A stretch of DNA of 64,000 nucleotides, from positions 1 through 64,000 of the forward strand of contig CAYMPJ010000002.1 of the NCBI GenBank assembly GCA_964392325.1, read 5' to 3'. A program made the position numbers and the translations under genes. The stretch comes from CALLPQ01 sp964392325. GTDB lineage: Bacteria; Pseudomonadota; Alphaproteobacteria; Caulobacterales; Parvularculaceae. The notes under the pieces were generated by a model, which saw only the letters and a list, made by a program, of their open reading frames with translations, was not told where the DNA came from and did no database searches. Positions 34,023 through 43,789 of the stretch are shown piece after piece (the stretch's first letter is position 1; each line of letters opens with the position of its first letter).

Positions 34023-34403
34023 CTACTTCTCTACCCCTTCACGCTCATCATCACCAACAACCCATTCCTGCCGGACCGTATTGACGACCCTGCTATTGAT
34101 GCGATCAGCAGCCGCACGGGCCTCAACAAATTGCAAACCATCGGTTATCCAATGGGCCAGATCTGACTGGGCGAGGGAATATAAGACTCTTCGGCCATCC
34201 CGTCTTTCTTCCACCATGCGATGCGCGCGCATCAAGGCGAGATGTTGTGATACGCGCGTTGCCCCCAGATTAAGAGCCTCGGCTAATTGCGTGACCCCTA
34301 CCTCTCGAAACCTCAGTGTTTCGACGATAAGTATGCGATCACGGTGAGCCAATATTTTAAAAACACTGGCAAGTTCCTGGGCGATATTATCCCTGTCCTG
34401 CAT
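34023..34403 (-). CDS. ArsR-family winged-helix regulator
   Basis: The 126-residue protein is an ArsR/SmtB-type repressor fold. FKILAHRDRILIVETL opens the domain, the recognition helix is in VTQLAEALNLGATRVSQHLALMRAHRMV, and the wing is EERRDGRRVLYSL. The typical metal-binding cysteines are absent (there are none), so it is not a classical arsenic or zinc sensor. It stands alone, with a 470-bp gap before the outer-membrane gene on the other strand. Confidence 0.88.
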   Translation of the reverse strand: MQDRDNIAQELASVFKILAHRDRILIVETLRFREVGVTQLAEALNLGATRVSQHLALMRAHRMVEERRDGRRVLYSLAQSDLAHWITDGLQFVEARAAADRINSRVVNTVRQEWVVGDDEREGVEK

Positions 34404-34875
34404 GCTGCCTCCCTAAAACCTATGGCAAGGCCTCACTCCAAAAGGCCACACCAACACATAAATTACAGCAATTTCATAAATATATGGTCACCAACCCCCG
34501 GCGCGACGTATTTTCGATCACATTCACGAGGGGTGCATATAAATTTTTCGTGCAATGCGCCATAAACCGTTTATGATTCATCGTGAATTTTCGAGATCGC
34601 GATACAGACAATCCGGGTAAAGCGTGATTTTCCAATATGGATAATTCTGATCATGTGCTTATCCTTGATAAGATATAGGTCTACAAAACGCAAATCATTG
34701 ATTTTATTGAGGTAATTTGCACTATCAGTAACTAGAAACCAGGTTGAAGGGTACTATCCAACACTTGAGATCGACAATAATTGTTAAAACCGTCATCGTG
34801 AAAACCATAATTTTCTTTGAGTTGGATTTTTTAACTTGGGCAAAGAGTAATTTTGTTAAATTAAAGGGATAAATA
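34404..34875. other. Divergent region between arsR-like and outer-membrane genes
   Basis: This 472-bp AT-rich stretch should contain both promoters. I could not identify a convincing operator, RNA or small gene. The ribosome site of the rightward gene is AAAGGGATAAATA before the ATG at 34876. Confidence 0.4.
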
Positions 34876-35640
34876 ATGCAGTTTTTTTCCAATATCAGGC
34901 GTAAACTTTTCTCCGCATTAGCACTTTCTGCTATTGCTGTGGCCCCAGCAAAAGCGGGCCTTTTCGAATTTGATCCCGCTCCCAGCGGTGCCTATGTCTC
35001 AGGCTTTGGCGGTATCTCCTTTGGTACTACACCTCTCTTTGAGGGCGTCCAGGATCCGGTGGCCGGTGCACCTGGTGCTGCCGGGGACCCTGCTAACATT
35101 CTGCTTGATTTTGGGTCCGACCGGACCTTTGGCGGAGCAATCGGGTACCAGCTTCCTTTCAAATATTGGAGCATTTTCCACCCTCGTCTTGAGATAGAAG
35201 CCGCAAATTTCCGCCAGGGCATAGACGGCGGATCGTTCAATGGCGGCAATCAGACCTTTAGCGGTCAAGTCAGAGGAACGAGCATTCTGCTCAATAATTA
35301 TTCTGACATTGTCTGGCGCGAAGATCAGGTCATCGTCCCTTATATTGGTGGCGGCATTGGTGTTGTCTTTTTTGATGCAGACGTGGTTTATTTTGGCCCA
35401 CCGACAGCCCCTGGCCTCTTTAACGAAGATACCGCTTTATACGGAACCTTCGCAGCGGGCATAAGCTGGAGATTCAGCCCGAGCCTGGACCTATACACAG
35501 AAGCGCGCGTTAGCCGCGCAACCAATGTACAGCTCGAGCGCAGCTTCTCGAATGTCGATGGCCAAAACCTCTTCAGTGCAGATGTCACCGACAGTATCAA
35601 CAATGTCTCTGTCATTGGCGGAGTACGCTTCCGCTTCTAA
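34876..35640 (+). CDS. Outer-membrane beta-barrel protein
   Basis: The 254-residue precursor has a signal peptide ending in APAKA and then alternating strands with Gly-rich turns, typical of an eight-stranded OmpA-like barrel: YVSGFGGISFGT, DRTFGGAIGYQL, VIVPYIGGGIGVVFFD, LYGTFAAGISWRF, LDLYTEARVSR. It ends NNVSVIGGVRFRF, with the terminal aromatic recognised by the BAM complex. No enzymatic residues were seen. It is monocistronic with a strong terminator. Confidence 0.85.
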   Translation: MQFFSNIRRKLFSALALSAIAVAPAKAGLFEFDPAPSGAYVSGFGGISFGTTPLFEGVQDPVAGAPGAAGDPANILLDFGSDRTFGGAIGYQLPFKYWSIFHPRLEIEAANFRQGIDGGSFNGGNQTFSGQVRGTSILLNNYSDIVWREDQVIVPYIGGGIGVVFFDADVVYFGPPTAPGLFNEDTALYGTFAAGISWRFSPSLDLYTEARVSRATNVQLERSFSNVDGQNLFSADVTDSINNVSVIGGVRFRF

Positions 35641-35666
35641 AGCGAATAAAAGCGACTTTAAATATT

Positions 35667-35704
35667 AAAAACCTAAGCGTAAAAACTGCGCTTAGGTTTT
35701 TTTG
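35667..35704. terminator. Bidirectional terminator after the outer-membrane gene
   Basis: AAAACCTAAGCG (from 35667) pairs with CGCTTAGGTTTT ending at 35700, giving a 12-bp stem with a nine-base loop. Flanking A- and T-runs let it serve both the outer-membrane gene and the convergent CBS gene. Confidence 0.88.
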
Positions 35705-35769
35705 TGGGTTTTTTTTATGGGGCTCTTTTGGGATGGGGTTCTATTTGGTTAGGCTCTTGTAGAGCAATC

Positions 35770-36198
35770 TCATCCGCCAATATATTCTCTCAACGAGGCT
35801 GCTTCTTCTTCCGCCTCCTGAATTTTTCGCTTAACCACATCTCCGATGGAGACAAGGCCGAGAATTTTCCCATTTTCTACGACAGGCATATGACGGATGC
35901 GCTCATTGGTCATTTGCCCCAAAAGTTCATCAACGCTCGCCTGCATTGTGCATGTATAAGGCTTTGGCGTCATACAATCGCTCACCTTCATTTCAAGCAC
36001 GCTCGTGCCCTGGCGCCCTAAATAGCGGACAATATCACGCTCGGACAAAATACCGACCAGATGATCCTTTTCATCAACAACAAGGACAGCACCTATATTA
36101 AATTCTGACAGCACTTTGAGTGTATCATTGATCGTTGCCGATTGACTGACGCGGTGTGCAGCACTTCCCTTTGATTGGAGGATATTTTCGACCTTCAT
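35770..36198 (-). CDS. CBS-domain pair protein
   Basis: The 142-residue protein consists of two CBS domains, ligand modules that usually bind adenine nucleotides. The first (VSQSATINDTLKVLSEFNIGAVLVVDEKDHLVGILSERDIVRYL) and second (VSDCMTPKPYTCTMQASVDELLGQMTNERIRHMPVVENGKILGLVSIGDVVK) have the typical pattern, each ending in GI/LSxxD. No other domain is present. GGGAGG six bases upstream fixes the ATG at 36198. Likely a soluble regulator of an unknown partner. Confidence 0.93.
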   Translation of the reverse strand: MKVENILQSKGSAAHRVSQSATINDTLKVLSEFNIGAVLVVDEKDHLVGILSERDIVRYLGRQGTSVLEMKVSDCMTPKPYTCTMQASVDELLGQMTNERIRHMPVVENGKILGLVSIGDVVKRKIQEAEEEAASLREYIGG

Positions 36199-36742
36199 CA
36201 AGGGCCTCCCTTCTCTATTATTATTATCTTTTTTTATTACTCTCTCTTTTATTACTTCCTACTTATCACCTCTGACCCGCATTTTGGGGAAGTCGGCGCG
36301 GCTTGGGTAAAAAAGAAATACCGTGCCGTGACGAATATACTAGATGATTATGCTAAAGTGTGACTCAAAATTGCGTTTTGTGCAAGTTCAGGGCGCAGAA
36401 GGCAGTGCCTCAGTTTGTAACTGAAAAGCAATTATTGGCCCAAAGGTGACTTTCGACAACTAAAAATGAATGCCTGAAAACAGGCAGGTACTTGCCATGA
36501 TCAGCGACTTAAAACGTTCAAAATAAGCCACTGAAAGTAGCGCCAACTTACACCCTGATAAAAACTGAAATAGTATTAACTTAAAGTCCAAAATTCTGAA
36601 TTCATAAAAAATTAATCGTAACACTTCAATATACTATCAGATTTAAACTACGATTCTATTCTGGGCTAATTAAGAGTTTAAATTCTACACTTTTATAATA
36701 GTAGCTGCAAAAATTAAAAATTCTCAGATTGGGGCCTCAGGG
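36199..36742. other. AT-rich region upstream of hybrid kinase
   Basis: Around 540 bp without a gene. It is clearly richer in A and T than its neighbours, and the promoter of the kinase gene must lie in it. No strong hairpin, repeat or small gene was seen. Confidence 0.4.
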
Positions 36743-38806
36743 ATGATCGATGAAAATGTAAGCACGAACCTCGTAGAAAACTCCGAGATTACAGAAGTTA
36801 CTGAGCTCAATGAAATATTGACCAGCGCGCTTGATGCGATGGATTCAGCCTTTATTATTATAAAAGACGGTGTCTGTGTCTATGAGAATACAGGATTTCA
36901 AAGAATTTTAGGTGTTAATGAAGACTTCACTCTAATCGGAAAAAATGATGACGATCTGTTTGACGTCATATTTGCCTTGAGAAAAGCTTCGGCTGATGAA
37001 GTGACTGAAGAAATACGTCTTGAAGTAAAGGCTAGAGTTGCGGATGACATTAGTAAAAAAACACCATTTTCAAATGAAATTCCTCTAAGTGATGATCGGT
37101 GGATAAAGTCTGACACTTGGCCCTGGAAAGATAATGGCCGTGTTGTGACATTCACGGATATCACTGACTTAAAAATCGCTCAGTTAAAAACCGAAAGAGC
37201 GGATAAAGCAAAATCAGAATTCCTCGCAAATATGAGCCATGAAATCCGAACGCCAATGAATGGCATTATGGGCATGTCTCAATTACTGGCCAATTGTCAG
37301 CTAGGGGCACGGGAGCGTGAATTTGTTCAAACAATCGACCGCTCGGGGCAGGCCTTGCTCACGATAATCAATGATATTCTTGATTTTTCAAAGATTGAAG
37401 CGGGCCGGATAGAATTGGATACAGAACCTTTTCTACTGAGGGAAAGCCTGGAAGATGTCACAGCACTCCTTTCGACTGCTGCGACAGATAAAGGAATTGA
37501 CCTCTTGCTCCGTATTGCCCCCAGCCTTCCAAAAACTTATATTGGAGATGTGGGCCGCGTTAGACAAGTTCTAACAAATTTGGTCGGCAATGCCCTCAAG
37601 TTCACTCATGAGGGGCATGTGCTGATTGATGTCACGGGAACTGTAGTCGATAAAATGGCGAAGTTAACGATCGTTGTAAGCGATACGGGGATTGGTATTC
37701 CGAATGACCAATTATCGAATGTATTTAAAAAGTTCAGTCAAGCGGACGGCAGCACGACACGTGAGTACGAAGGAACGGGCCTAGGCCTGACTATCGCGAG
37801 CAATTTAGCACATCTGATGGACGGCGATATCAGCGTAGAAAGTGAATTCGGAAAAGGCTCCGCATTTACCTTTACGTGCGAACTTGGCATCGCTGAAGAT
37901 AGTTCAAAATCGACACCTCAAGAACTCCCTATCATAAGCGGGAATATTTTAATTATTGACGACATTCCCGTCAATCATGACATTCTAAAAGAGCAGTTAA
38001 ATAGCGACCATTGCAAATGTGTATCAGTAAACTCTGCAAAAAAAGGGTTGGAAGTCTTAGCCAAGGCTCAAGAAAAAAACATCAATATTGACCTCATTGT
38101 TGTCGATTATCAAATGCCCGAAATGACGGGCGAAGATTTCTTTCGTATTGCAAAGACACACGAGGATTATAAACACATTCCAATAATCTTATTCTCATCT
38201 GTAGATGACGACGGATTGCGGCACAGGTTAAAGGCGCTTGGACTAGAGGGTTATTTGACGAAACCCGCACGGCATCATGAGCTCATACGAACGATGTCAG
38301 CCGCGATGTCGCAATCAACCAAACTCTCCAAAAATACAGCTCTTGCCCCAAAAAATATCGTCCAAGAAACTGCACTCAGTGAAACGACTGCTGAAGCACA
38401 GCGAATAGATGTCCTGATCGCCGAAGACAACGAGGTCAATCAAATGCTCGTCAGGTATATCATGGAGGATTTGGGGGTATCATTCAAAATTGTTCCGAGT
38501 GGGCGTTTGGCCGTCGATAAGTGGAAATTATTATCACCGAAAATTATCTTCATGGATATTTCAATGCCTGACTGGAACGGTTATCAGGCGACGAAAGCTA
38601 TACGAGAATGGGAAGCGAAACTTGACCGCCCCCGCACACCTATCGTTGCGGTCACAGCCCATGCTCTAAAAGGTGACAGCAAAGATTGTCTGGAAAATGA
38701 TATGGATGATTATCTCGCTAAGCCCTTAGCTATCAGTAAAATCAGGGATATGATAATTGAATGGACCGACATGATCAATTTACCAGAAATTTCTAAAGCG
38801 AGTTAG
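36743..38806 (+). CDS. Cytoplasmic hybrid histidine kinase with two receiver domains
   Basis: A 687-residue soluble hybrid kinase. Its order is an N-terminal PAS-like sensor (about residues 25-145), a HisKA domain with the phospho-histidine H166 in LANMSHEIRTPMNG, a HATPase with VLTNLVGNALKFTHEG, DTGIGI and GTGLGLTI, then two receivers. The first has IIDD and a phospho-acceptor Asp in VVDYQMPEM (near residue 455). The second has IAEDNEVNQ and FMDISMPDW (Asp near residue 603), with a conserved KPL lysine. No membrane span, phosphotransfer domain or output domain is present, so it needs an outside Hpt protein or response regulator. No regulator gene adjoins it. Confidence 0.95.
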   Translation: MIDENVSTNLVENSEITEVTELNEILTSALDAMDSAFIIIKDGVCVYENTGFQRILGVNEDFTLIGKNDDDLFDVIFALRKASADEVTEEIRLEVKARVADDISKKTPFSNEIPLSDDRWIKSDTWPWKDNGRVVTFTDITDLKIAQLKTERADKAKSEFLANMSHEIRTPMNGIMGMSQLLANCQLGAREREFVQTIDRSGQALLTIINDILDFSKIEAGRIELDTEPFLLRESLEDVTALLSTAATDKGIDLLLRIAPSLPKTYIGDVGRVRQVLTNLVGNALKFTHEGHVLIDVTGTVVDKMAKLTIVVSDTGIGIPNDQLSNVFKKFSQADGSTTREYEGTGLGLTIASNLAHLMDGDISVESEFGKGSAFTFTCELGIAEDSSKSTPQELPIISGNILIIDDIPVNHDILKEQLNSDHCKCVSVNSAKKGLEVLAKAQEKNINIDLIVVDYQMPEMTGEDFFRIAKTHEDYKHIPIILFSSVDDDGLRHRLKALGLEGYLTKPARHHELIRTMSAAMSQSTKLSKNTALAPKNIVQETALSETTAEAQRIDVLIAEDNEVNQMLVRYIMEDLGVSFKIVPSGRLAVDKWKLLSPKIIFMDISMPDWNGYQATKAIREWEAKLDRPRTPIVAVTAHALKGDSKDCLENDMDDYLAKPLAISKIRDMIIEWTDMINLPEISKAS

Positions 38807-38988
38807 AAACCCAAAAGGTAACAGTTTGGTTGAAGTCATGGCGACTTATCCTCGCCCAAGTAAAACGCTCATAACTACGGCAGTAATCTCTGTATATCCG
38901 TCGTTCGTAAATCTAAGGCGAACATCTGAAATTGATGAAAGCCTGCCTTCAATTTCAAACTTGATACACTACTGCGCAGTATACTCCA

Positions 38989-39822
38989 TTAACCAGTACG
39001 CGCATTACCCGATGACAAGGCAATCCGGTCAAAGAATGGCAATGCCAATAAGCCAAAGAGATAGCCAACAATATGGGCCTCCCAGGCGATCAGCGATCCT
39101 TGCTTTATAAACAAAAACTGCAATATCCCGACCCCCACATTCAAGCCGATAATCGCCATACCAAAACGCATTAGCCTTGGATTATTGAGCGGCAATATCG
39201 CCATATTATGAGATCGGTCCTGGTTTGAGGGCGACGGGCCATCAATGGAAGGCTGGACGATTATAATCCGAATTGCGGCGGCCATCAGTGCGCTGATACT
39301 TCCCGATGCCCCAATGAGTGGCGCTGAAACTTGTAGGTGCAACAATACATAAACAAGGCCGCTAATGATCCCAGCGCTTAGGAAAAACAATAAGAAAACC
39401 AAGCTGCCTTTTAACTGGGAGCCTTTTGGCGAAAGAGCCTCACCTTCTAGCATCGCTGGTGACCGAGAAATTTGCCCGGCATTGATAAATCGCAATGCAA
39501 CAGGGGTTCCAAAGGCAAGAAGGAACATCATGTTCAAAAAAAGATGCATGAACCCGCCATGCAAGAACTGATAAGTGATCGGTGGCAACCATAACAAAAT
39601 TGGATCAATCGGCTGATGGAGTGCGAGGAAATAACGATAAGGAACGATCGCCCCGAAAACCTTGGCGTAGAGCTGGGCAATATCTGGCAGCACCATGAGC
39701 CCAAAATGCACGATCACCATCACCGCAATGAGTAAAGTGATAATCAGGGGAGCACGATATAACCAACTTTGTTGATTGGCGCTCGCAGAGGCTGATGGTG
39801 AATCGATTGGATATCTACTCAA
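38989..39822 (-). CDS. Rhomboid-family intramembrane serine protease
   Basis: The 277-residue protein has six or so membrane spans and the rhomboid catalytic dyad: S173 in GASGSISALM and H250 in AHIVGYLFG. The third element, FLHGGFMHLFLNMMF (residues 86-100), supplies the family His and Asn. The loop between spans two and three is extended and charged (residues 115-140). It cleaves membrane-anchored proteins; the substrates are unknown. Monocistronic between the kinase and PilZ genes. Confidence 0.93.
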   Translation of the reverse strand: MSRYPIDSPSASASANQQSWLYRAPLIITLLIAVMVIVHFGLMVLPDIAQLYAKVFGAIVPYRYFLALHQPIDPILLWLPPITYQFLHGGFMHLFLNMMFLLAFGTPVALRFINAGQISRSPAMLEGEALSPKGSQLKGSLVFLLFFLSAGIISGLVYVLLHLQVSAPLIGASGSISALMAAAIRIIIVQPSIDGPSPSNQDRSHNMAILPLNNPRLMRFGMAIIGLNVGVGILQFLFIKQGSLIAWEAHIVGYLFGLLALPFFDRIALSSGNARTG

Positions 39823-40091
39823 TGGTTTTCTTCTTATCTAATACTCTTACTATATCTGATATTTCCAGACATCGCTCGAATTATCACCTTTTTATCACTC
39901 TCGAAATGATCATAGCCTCGCCTGAGGTTAAGACTTGATTAAGATTTCAGACAGAGCGTGTCATATCTGAACGATTTTTCATAACCAAATAGATAAGTCG
40001 GATCATTTTGACCTGAATTCAAGCTTTTGTTCACGAAAATCCGTTATGGTGCACGTTCATTTTAATCAAAATACCATGCGTGAGCATAAAT

Positions 40092-40874
40092 ATGTCGAAT
40101 CGACCAGCCCCATCTTCCCCATCGCACAGCGCAAACGCATCGCAGCGTGCCGAAAATCAGCCAAACCTCGATAGTCATGATGATCGACGCCGCCATTCGA
40201 GGGTTTCGTACCGGTTAAAGGCGCGCTATCTCAATGAAGCCGGAGAAGAACGCCCATGCGTCGTGGCAAATATTTCTGCGGGCGGGGCGATGGTACGCGC
40301 AAAACAAACCCCTAATCGCGGGGAAAAAGTTGTTCTCTATATTGACGGGATTGGTCGCTTTGAAGGCCAGGTTGTGCGCGCCGGAAAACATGCCTTTGCC
40401 GTTCATTACAAAGCACGCCGGGCCAAGACCCAGCGCACAGCTGATGCCCTGATCCGGGTTCTCAATCGGGGACAAAGAGCTCCGGACCGTCGCAATATGC
40501 CCCGTATTGAAATGGAACGACCGGTTATTGTCACCCAAAAAGATGGCAGTCAGATCGAATGTACCATTTTGGATGTCTCATTAACAGGCGCATCAATCAG
40601 CATTGATCCGCAACCGCCCCTTGGTACTGAAATGATTGTGGGACGGATGAAAGCGCGTGTTGTACGACGCCACGAAATGGGCGTCGGTTTAGTCTTTCTA
40701 GGCTCGGCCAGGCATATGGAAGATGTTATTAACCAGACAGCAGATGTTTCCACAAATAGCGATACTGCAGATCAGGGTTGGAATGGCTCTGCATCAGACA
40801 AAATCAAGCAAGAAATCACCGATGTTGGCACCGAGATTGCAAGTCACTTTGGGAAAAAAGAAAACCATTCATAG
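40092..40874 (+). CDS. Protein with two PilZ domains
   Basis: About 260 residues with tandem PilZ domains, which bind cyclic-di-GMP. The first (about residues 30-105) has RRRHSR and NISAGGAMVRA; the second (about 135-205) has RRNMPRIEM and DVSLTGASISI. Both carry the RxxxR and [D/N]xSxxG pair needed for ligand binding, so both may be functional. The C-terminus is polar and lacks a known output domain. The preferred start is the ATG at 40092; a GTG at 40080 is in frame. The GYF_2 gene follows after 25 bp, so the two are probably cotranscribed. Confidence 0.92.
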   Translation: MSNRPAPSSPSHSANASQRAENQPNLDSHDDRRRHSRVSYRLKARYLNEAGEERPCVVANISAGGAMVRAKQTPNRGEKVVLYIDGIGRFEGQVVRAGKHAFAVHYKARRAKTQRTADALIRVLNRGQRAPDRRNMPRIEMERPVIVTQKDGSQIECTILDVSLTGASISIDPQPPLGTEMIVGRMKARVVRRHEMGVGLVFLGSARHMEDVINQTADVSTNSDTADQGWNGSASDKIKQEITDVGTEIASHFGKKENHS

Positions 40875-40899
40875 TTGTTTTATTTAGGAACAGTGTATC

Positions 40900-41463
40900 A
40901 TGTTAGCGGCAGATAATTGGTGTTTAAAAGTTGATGAAAAGATATACGGTCCGTACACCTCATCACAACTGAAAAAATTTGCGACCGAAGGTCGTCTAGC
41001 AGCCTGGTCATTGGTTTCACCCGCTGGCGCAAATCGCTGGCGTGAAGCGCAAGAAGAGCAGACATTTGCCGGCCTTTTTGGAGCCAACTCCAATACCAAA
41101 CAAAGTGACAATAAGTTTGGCAAACGCGAAGCTAATTCCGAAAATACTAACGGTAAAGAAGATCCGGCAAAAGCTACTGGCAGCTCAAACTTTATTTTGA
41201 TTTTTGATGTCGTCAGCGCAGCAGCAACGCGCGTTGAAGCCGCAGTCCTTGGTCTTGGCCCGGCATTCAAAATCACTGAAAATGTCTGGACTGTTGCTTG
41301 TGAGCACACCGCAATTGGGGTGCGCAATGCGATTGCGCCGTTCCTTCTGCCACGGGAATCCTTATTTATCGTCGATGCGACACGCGGGCGATCTTCATGG
41401 CAAAATTATCCCCCTGAAGTTCATGCAAAGCTCAGCGCTGCATGGGTCAAGACCAAGAAATAA
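40900..41463 (+). CDS. GYF_2-domain protein with unrecognised C-terminal domain
   Basis: The 187-residue protein starts with a GYF_2 (DUF4339) domain (residues 5-55: WCLKVDEKIYGPYTSSQLKKFATEGRL, SLVSPAGANRWREA), a fold that binds peptide partners. A polar linker follows (residues 65-95, rich in Ser/Asn/Lys). The C-terminal 90 residues (FILIFDVVSAAATRVEAAVLGLG ... ESLFIVDATRGRSSW) have an alternating strand-helix pattern reminiscent of a small ferredoxin-like domain, but I do not recognise the family. It follows the PilZ gene on the same strand. Confidence 0.75.
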   Translation: MLAADNWCLKVDEKIYGPYTSSQLKKFATEGRLAAWSLVSPAGANRWREAQEEQTFAGLFGANSNTKQSDNKFGKREANSENTNGKEDPAKATGSSNFILIFDVVSAAATRVEAAVLGLGPAFKITENVWTVACEHTAIGVRNAIAPFLLPRESLFIVDATRGRSSWQNYPPEVHAKLSAAWVKTKK

Positions 41464-41726
41464 CCGCTCTTAGCAAAGCGTTTTCGGGCTAAATCACGTA
41501 AAAATACTGATATTATTTGAATATCTGCTGGTGCGGGATGAACCATGGTGCGCGCCGCCCATTGCATAAATGCGAGCGGCTTACTCGCTAGACCTGCCCA
41601 AGCCCTATCAATTCTGATACCCCCTCCCCTAATTTGCGCTAAGAACCATCCAACTGCCCTTTTGCCCGGGCCTGTCCCATGATATGAGTAGAATCAGGAC
41701 CACCCAGAGGCAATTAGGCTTGAATA

Positions 41727-42470
41727 ATGACAAATAATTACGGCTTTGGCGGCGATGAAGTCCATGAGGAATCCAGCTGGCGGTATCTCATCGGTATCTT
41801 TCTCGCGACCCTTATCTTAAGTGCGATCCTACTTTTTTATTATGTCGGGCCCACCGTCGACGATATAAATGGAACTGTCCCGAGCCCCACTGTGAGCGAG
41901 GATATTGTTGATATAAATTTGGGCGAGCATCAATTTAAAGTGCCGGCAAATTATACAGTTTTTCCCCGTGAGCGTCGCGGCGGCGAGGTTTCCTCTTTAA
42001 GCCTATATGCCTTATGGCCCGCAATGACTGGCTATGGCCCAGCCTGGAAACTCGAATTCATTGATAATGACCCTGATACAAGGCGTATTGATATTGTCGT
42101 CAGTCTACGCTCAACAAGTTTTACAGAGCTCGATCGCATTGAAACCTTATATCTTCCGCATACGATTGATAAACGCGGCGCAAGGACACCATATAGTTTG
42201 AACCGACATACTTTCCGGCAAGAGCGTGATAATGTGCCGACAAATGGCTATGCGGACACTACACTATTTATCGGTCAGGCAACCGACAATCAAACGATGG
42301 CGCTGTTTTGCTATAATGAAGTTCCAACCATTCCCAGCCCCGAATGCTGGCGCGAGTATGAATTAAATAAAGATATATCTGTTATCTATCGCTACAAGCG
42401 GCCCTATTTAGCTGAATGGCGCGAAATTGATGAGCGCGTGCGTCAATTCATTCTGGATTTGACGAAGTAA
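41727..42470 (+). CDS. Membrane-anchored periplasmic protein of unknown function
   Basis: The 247-residue protein has a short cytoplasmic tail, one membrane span (about residues 20-44: YLIGIFLATLILSAILLFYYVG) and a periplasmic domain of about 200 residues. That domain has several Tyr/Arg-rich strands (SLYALWPAMTGYGPAWKLEFID, LFIGQATDNQTMALFCYNE) and two cysteines that could pair. No family is recognised. It follows the GYF_2 gene after a 263-bp gap, which itself holds nothing clear. Confidence 0.7.
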   Translation: MTNNYGFGGDEVHEESSWRYLIGIFLATLILSAILLFYYVGPTVDDINGTVPSPTVSEDIVDINLGEHQFKVPANYTVFPRERRGGEVSSLSLYALWPAMTGYGPAWKLEFIDNDPDTRRIDIVVSLRSTSFTELDRIETLYLPHTIDKRGARTPYSLNRHTFRQERDNVPTNGYADTTLFIGQATDNQTMALFCYNEVPTIPSPECWREYELNKDISVIYRYKRPYLAEWREIDERVRQFILDLTK

Positions 42471-42553
42471 CATCCCCGTCGCAGATTCAAAAAAGCAAGC
42501 GCAGAGACGATCCCTTAGCGCTAAACCACTATTGCTCGGAAATGCTTTATATT

Positions 42554-43090
42554 TTAAGGGCCACTGTCAAACGCTATTTGCGCGACAAATCTTGGGCGGC
42601 GCACAGCATCACGAGTGAACGTAAACTTGGTTTGAAAGATAGGTGTATACTCATTTTCAAACCGAATAAAAATAACTGATTCATTTGGGGGAATGTCGGG
42701 TAAATCGAGGGATTGAATATCACCGTCAGCGATCAAGGCGCCGCCACCTTCGGCTCTGGACCAATCCACTGAAAGATTATTATCAACATCGGATATAATG
42801 CTCGCAATCGATATTGAAACAGATCCGGGAGTTTCGTAACGCCCGATCAATGCACGCCCGGTTGCAAATAACGTATCGACTGAACTCTCAGTGACTATTG
42901 TTTGGCGCGCCGTTAGGTCAACGACTGTATTAGCCGCATAAGAAACGCTTCGGTCAGCCCGGAAAAGATCAAAAGCGCCAACACTCCCGACTAATAAAAT
43001 CAGCAAGACAGGCAATACCAAAGCAAATTCAACCGCAGCAAGACCTTTGTTACTTTCAACAAACTTCCTAAACATTTGTAGTGTCCTCAC
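42554..43090 (-). CDS. TadE-like pseudopilin
   Basis: A 178-residue pseudopilin of the TadE/TadF group. The N-terminus (NKGLAAVEFALVLPVLLILLVG) has the Gly-(x4)-Glu prepilin signature, with a hydrophobic helix that is cut by the CpaA peptidase. The rest is a periplasmic domain with no cysteines. It is the third gene of a second Tad cluster 22 kb from the main operon, and probably forms a pilus-tip or initiation complex with its neighbours. An ATG six codons downstream is an alternative start. Confidence 0.85.
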   Translation of the reverse strand: MRTLQMFRKFVESNKGLAAVEFALVLPVLLILLVGSVGAFDLFRADRSVSYAANTVVDLTARQTIVTESSVDTLFATGRALIGRYETPGSVSISIASIISDVDNNLSVDWSRAEGGGALIADGDIQSLDLPDIPPNESVIFIRFENEYTPIFQTKFTFTRDAVRRPRFVAQIAFDSGP

Positions 43091-43199
43091 TATATTGAAT
43101 TACTCAAAAAATTTACTTTGATGTGCCTGCCGGGCAGTAAAATTATTCTGAACTAACTCAATTTCTCTATAAATTTTATCGCTCGACTATATTTGGCAA

Positions 43200-43784
43200 T
43201 TAGAATGGCTCATTGACAAATGCGAGGGTCGAAATAATTTCAAACCGGTTATTCGCATTTTTTGTTAACTTTAGGCCAAGACCAAGGAAAGGCGTAATAA
43301 TTTTGGTGGTCACGCAAACACGTACAAATGAAATTTGCGATGACGCGCCCGGACTATAAGTTGTTGCTGGGGGCGGGCCACTATCAAAACTATCCTGACA
43401 AATTTCACCACCTGTCGGAATTGAATTAAAATCCGAAATTGTTGTCACCTCTATGGTAATATTATTCAGGCAGTCCTGAACAATAAAAATAGAGTCGCAA
43501 ATATCTTCTTTCAATGTGTCCGATGTCACGGAGCCATCACTTTGTGCCGCCCCAACATAAATTGATCGGGATACGTCAGCGACCGCATTATCGGTAAGCG
43601 CAATTTTTGTATAGAGCAAACCCGTTTCAAACAAACTAAATACCAGAGCCAGAAATATCGGACCAACAAGAGCAAATTCTACCGCAGCTACTCCGGAGGT
43701 ACACTGAAATAAATTTCTATTGCTTCGAACGGTTTTGTTTCCAGCTGTAATTTTTTTTGTCGTAACCATATTCTTTATTCTCAT
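43200..43784 (-). CDS. tadE: TadE-family pseudopilin
   Basis: The 194-residue protein has the TadE-type N-terminus (GVAAVEFALVGPIFLALVFSLFETGLLY) after a basic leader of about 25 residues. The middle has four cysteines (CDSIFIVQDCLNN, GEICQDSF, FVRVCV) that may form disulfides, as in other TadE proteins. It lies between tadG and the other pseudopilin; the gap to tadG is five bases, so the two are translationally linked. Confidence 0.9.
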   Translation of the reverse strand: MRIKNMVTTKKITAGNKTVRSNRNLFQCTSGVAAVEFALVGPIFLALVFSLFETGLLYTKIALTDNAVADVSRSIYVGAAQSDGSVTSDTLKEDICDSIFIVQDCLNNITIEVTTISDFNSIPTGGEICQDSFDSGPPPATTYSPGASSQISFVRVCVTTKIITPFLGLGLKLTKNANNRFEIISTLAFVNEPF

Positions 43785-43789
43785 TCCTA

